Part shown: positions 63,457-64,000 of the stretch, piece after piece
How positions within the stretch are numbered: the stretch's first letter is position 1
How the letters are laid out: each line of letters starts with the position of its first letter
Source: Rugamonas apoptosis
GTDB lineage: Bacteria; Pseudomonadota; Gammaproteobacteria; Burkholderiales; Burkholderiaceae_D
NCBI RefSeq assembly: GCF_014042355.1
Contig: NZ_JACEZU010000005.1
Span: 310,001 to 374,000 of the forward strand
DNA length: 64,000 bases
Direction: 5' to 3'
The notes under the pieces: model-generated
What the model saw: only the letters and a program-made list of their open reading frames with translations
The model's database searches: none
What the model was told of the DNA's origin: nothing
Position numbers and translations under genes: made by a program

Positions 63457-64000
63457 ACGCCGCGGCCGGGTACTGGTGGTGGATGACCAGCCCATCAACA
63501 TCCGCATGCTGCACGCCGTGCTGGCCGAGGAATTCGAAGTATTTGCCGCCACCAGCGGTGAACAGGCGCTCGAATTCTGCCGCGACAGCAAGCCGGACCT
63601 GATCCTGCTCGACGTGGTCATGCCGGGCATGGATGGACTGACCGTGTGCCGCCGCCTGAAGCAGGACCAGGAAACGCGGGCCATCCCCGTCATCTTCGTC
63701 ACGGCCGGCATCCTGGCCGAGGAGGAAAATGCCTGCTGGAGCGCGGGCGCGGCCGACTTCGTGTCCAAGCCCGTCAACCCGCTCACCCTGCGCAACCGGG
63801 TACTGGCCCACCTGCAGTTCAAGCTGCACATGGACGCCCTGCAGGCGATGGCGTTCGCGGACGGCCTGACGGGCGTGGCCAACCGCCGCCTGTTCGACGA
63901 TACCGCGAAGGCCGAGTGCCGGCGCTGCGCGCGCAGCGGCAAGCCGCTGGCCATGCTGATGATCGACGTCGACTTCTTCAAGCGCTACAACGACCACTAC
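63437..64000 (+). CDS. REC-GGDEF response regulator, 3' end outside window
   Basis: The visible 188 codons give a receiver domain (GRVLVVDDQPINIRMLHAVL; phospho-Asp in LLDVVMPGMDG, about residue 60) and the start of a GGDEF domain (DGLTGVANRRLFDDTAK, MIDVDFFKRYNDHY). The catalytic GGDEF motif lies beyond base 64000, so activity cannot be judged. ATG 63437 lies inside the last 20 bases of the kinase gene, implying translational coupling; no strong ribosome site is seen. It parallels the kinase-cyclase pair at 54230-58650. Confidence 0.9.
   Translation, partial: MHKLSPERRGRVLVVDDQPINIRMLHAVLAEEFEVFAATSGEQALEFCRDSKPDLILLDVVMPGMDGLTVCRRLKQDQETRAIPVIFVTAGILAEEENACWSAGAADFVSKPVNPLTLRNRVLAHLQFKLHMDALQAMAFADGLTGVANRRLFDDTAKAECRRCARSGKPLAMLMIDVDFFKRYNDHY

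Overview
The window looks like chromosome of a GC-rich betaproteobacterium, most likely Oxalobacteraceae (Massilia/Duganella/Telluria type). The evidence is the strongly GC-biased third codon positions, Burkholderiales-type porins, abundant c-di-GMP and hybrid-kinase genes, and a mixed catabolic and signalling content. The placement is inference: the window holds no rRNA, tRNA or other marker gene. I saw no insertion sequence, prophage or CRISPR array. Gene density is high, and many neighbours overlap by 1-8 bases or sit less than 30 bases apart.

Region by region. (1) 1-11831: acyl-CoA catabolism on the minus strand in two units. The upstream unit is acyl-CoA dehydrogenase, thiolase and a fused hydratase/3-hydroxyacyl-CoA dehydrogenase, ending at a good intrinsic terminator (4401-4438). 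The second unit has its own promoter with a palindromic operator (4344-4372) and encodes a beta-keto acid cleavage enzyme, an SDR, a citronellyl-CoA-dehydrogenase-like enzyme and an acyl-CoA carboxylase beta subunit cut by the window edge. A MalT-like LuxR-type STAND regulator diverges at 9129. (2) 12269-16221: an Aer-like PAS chemoreceptor and a convergent MASE3-GGDEF-EAL protein whose last codons lie in a hexanucleotide repeat. (3) 16723-19818: fatty acyl-CoA reductase and wax ester synthase, a compact wax-ester pair. (4) 19867-25640: an RND efflux system with its own outer-membrane channel. (5) 25947-36441: phosphoribosyltransferase, a large DUF748 envelope protein, an Nramp-like transporter plus porin behind a long structured leader, a GST, and a beta-propeller lipoprotein. 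(6) 36927-40094: aromatic amino acid permease AroP and a convergent acyl-CoA synthetase.

(7) 40388-48669: a quinate/shikimate-type catabolic island. One minus-strand operon runs VOC/HPPD-like protein, shikimate-dehydrogenase-like protein, 3-dehydroshikimate dehydratase, type II dehydroquinase, porin and MHS transporter. An IclR regulator and a Bcr/CflA-type MFS exporter sit upstream. Operator-like 17-mers (TGCGCG-N5-CGCGCA) occur as pairs exactly 20 bases apart, two pairs before the operon and one related pair before the IclR gene. (8) 48785-49422: a VapBC toxin-antitoxin pair with its own 20-base-period operator. (9) 49659-64000: a TonB-dependent receptor, then a tightly overlapped run of CruF/DUF422 carotenoid-type membrane protein, DUF2236 (MpaB/Lcp-like) oxygenase, 7TMR-DISM hybrid kinase, REC-GGDEF cyclase and Hpt protein, followed by a second hybrid kinase and another REC-GGDEF protein cut by the window end.

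The most interesting points are the shared tandem operators of the quinate-like island, whose encoded enzymes look altered (split QuiC1, both shikimate-binding serines lost, a probable metal ligand lost); the Nramp/porin unit with a long leader and non-canonical metal-site motifs; and the CruF-DUF2236-kinase-cyclase operon.
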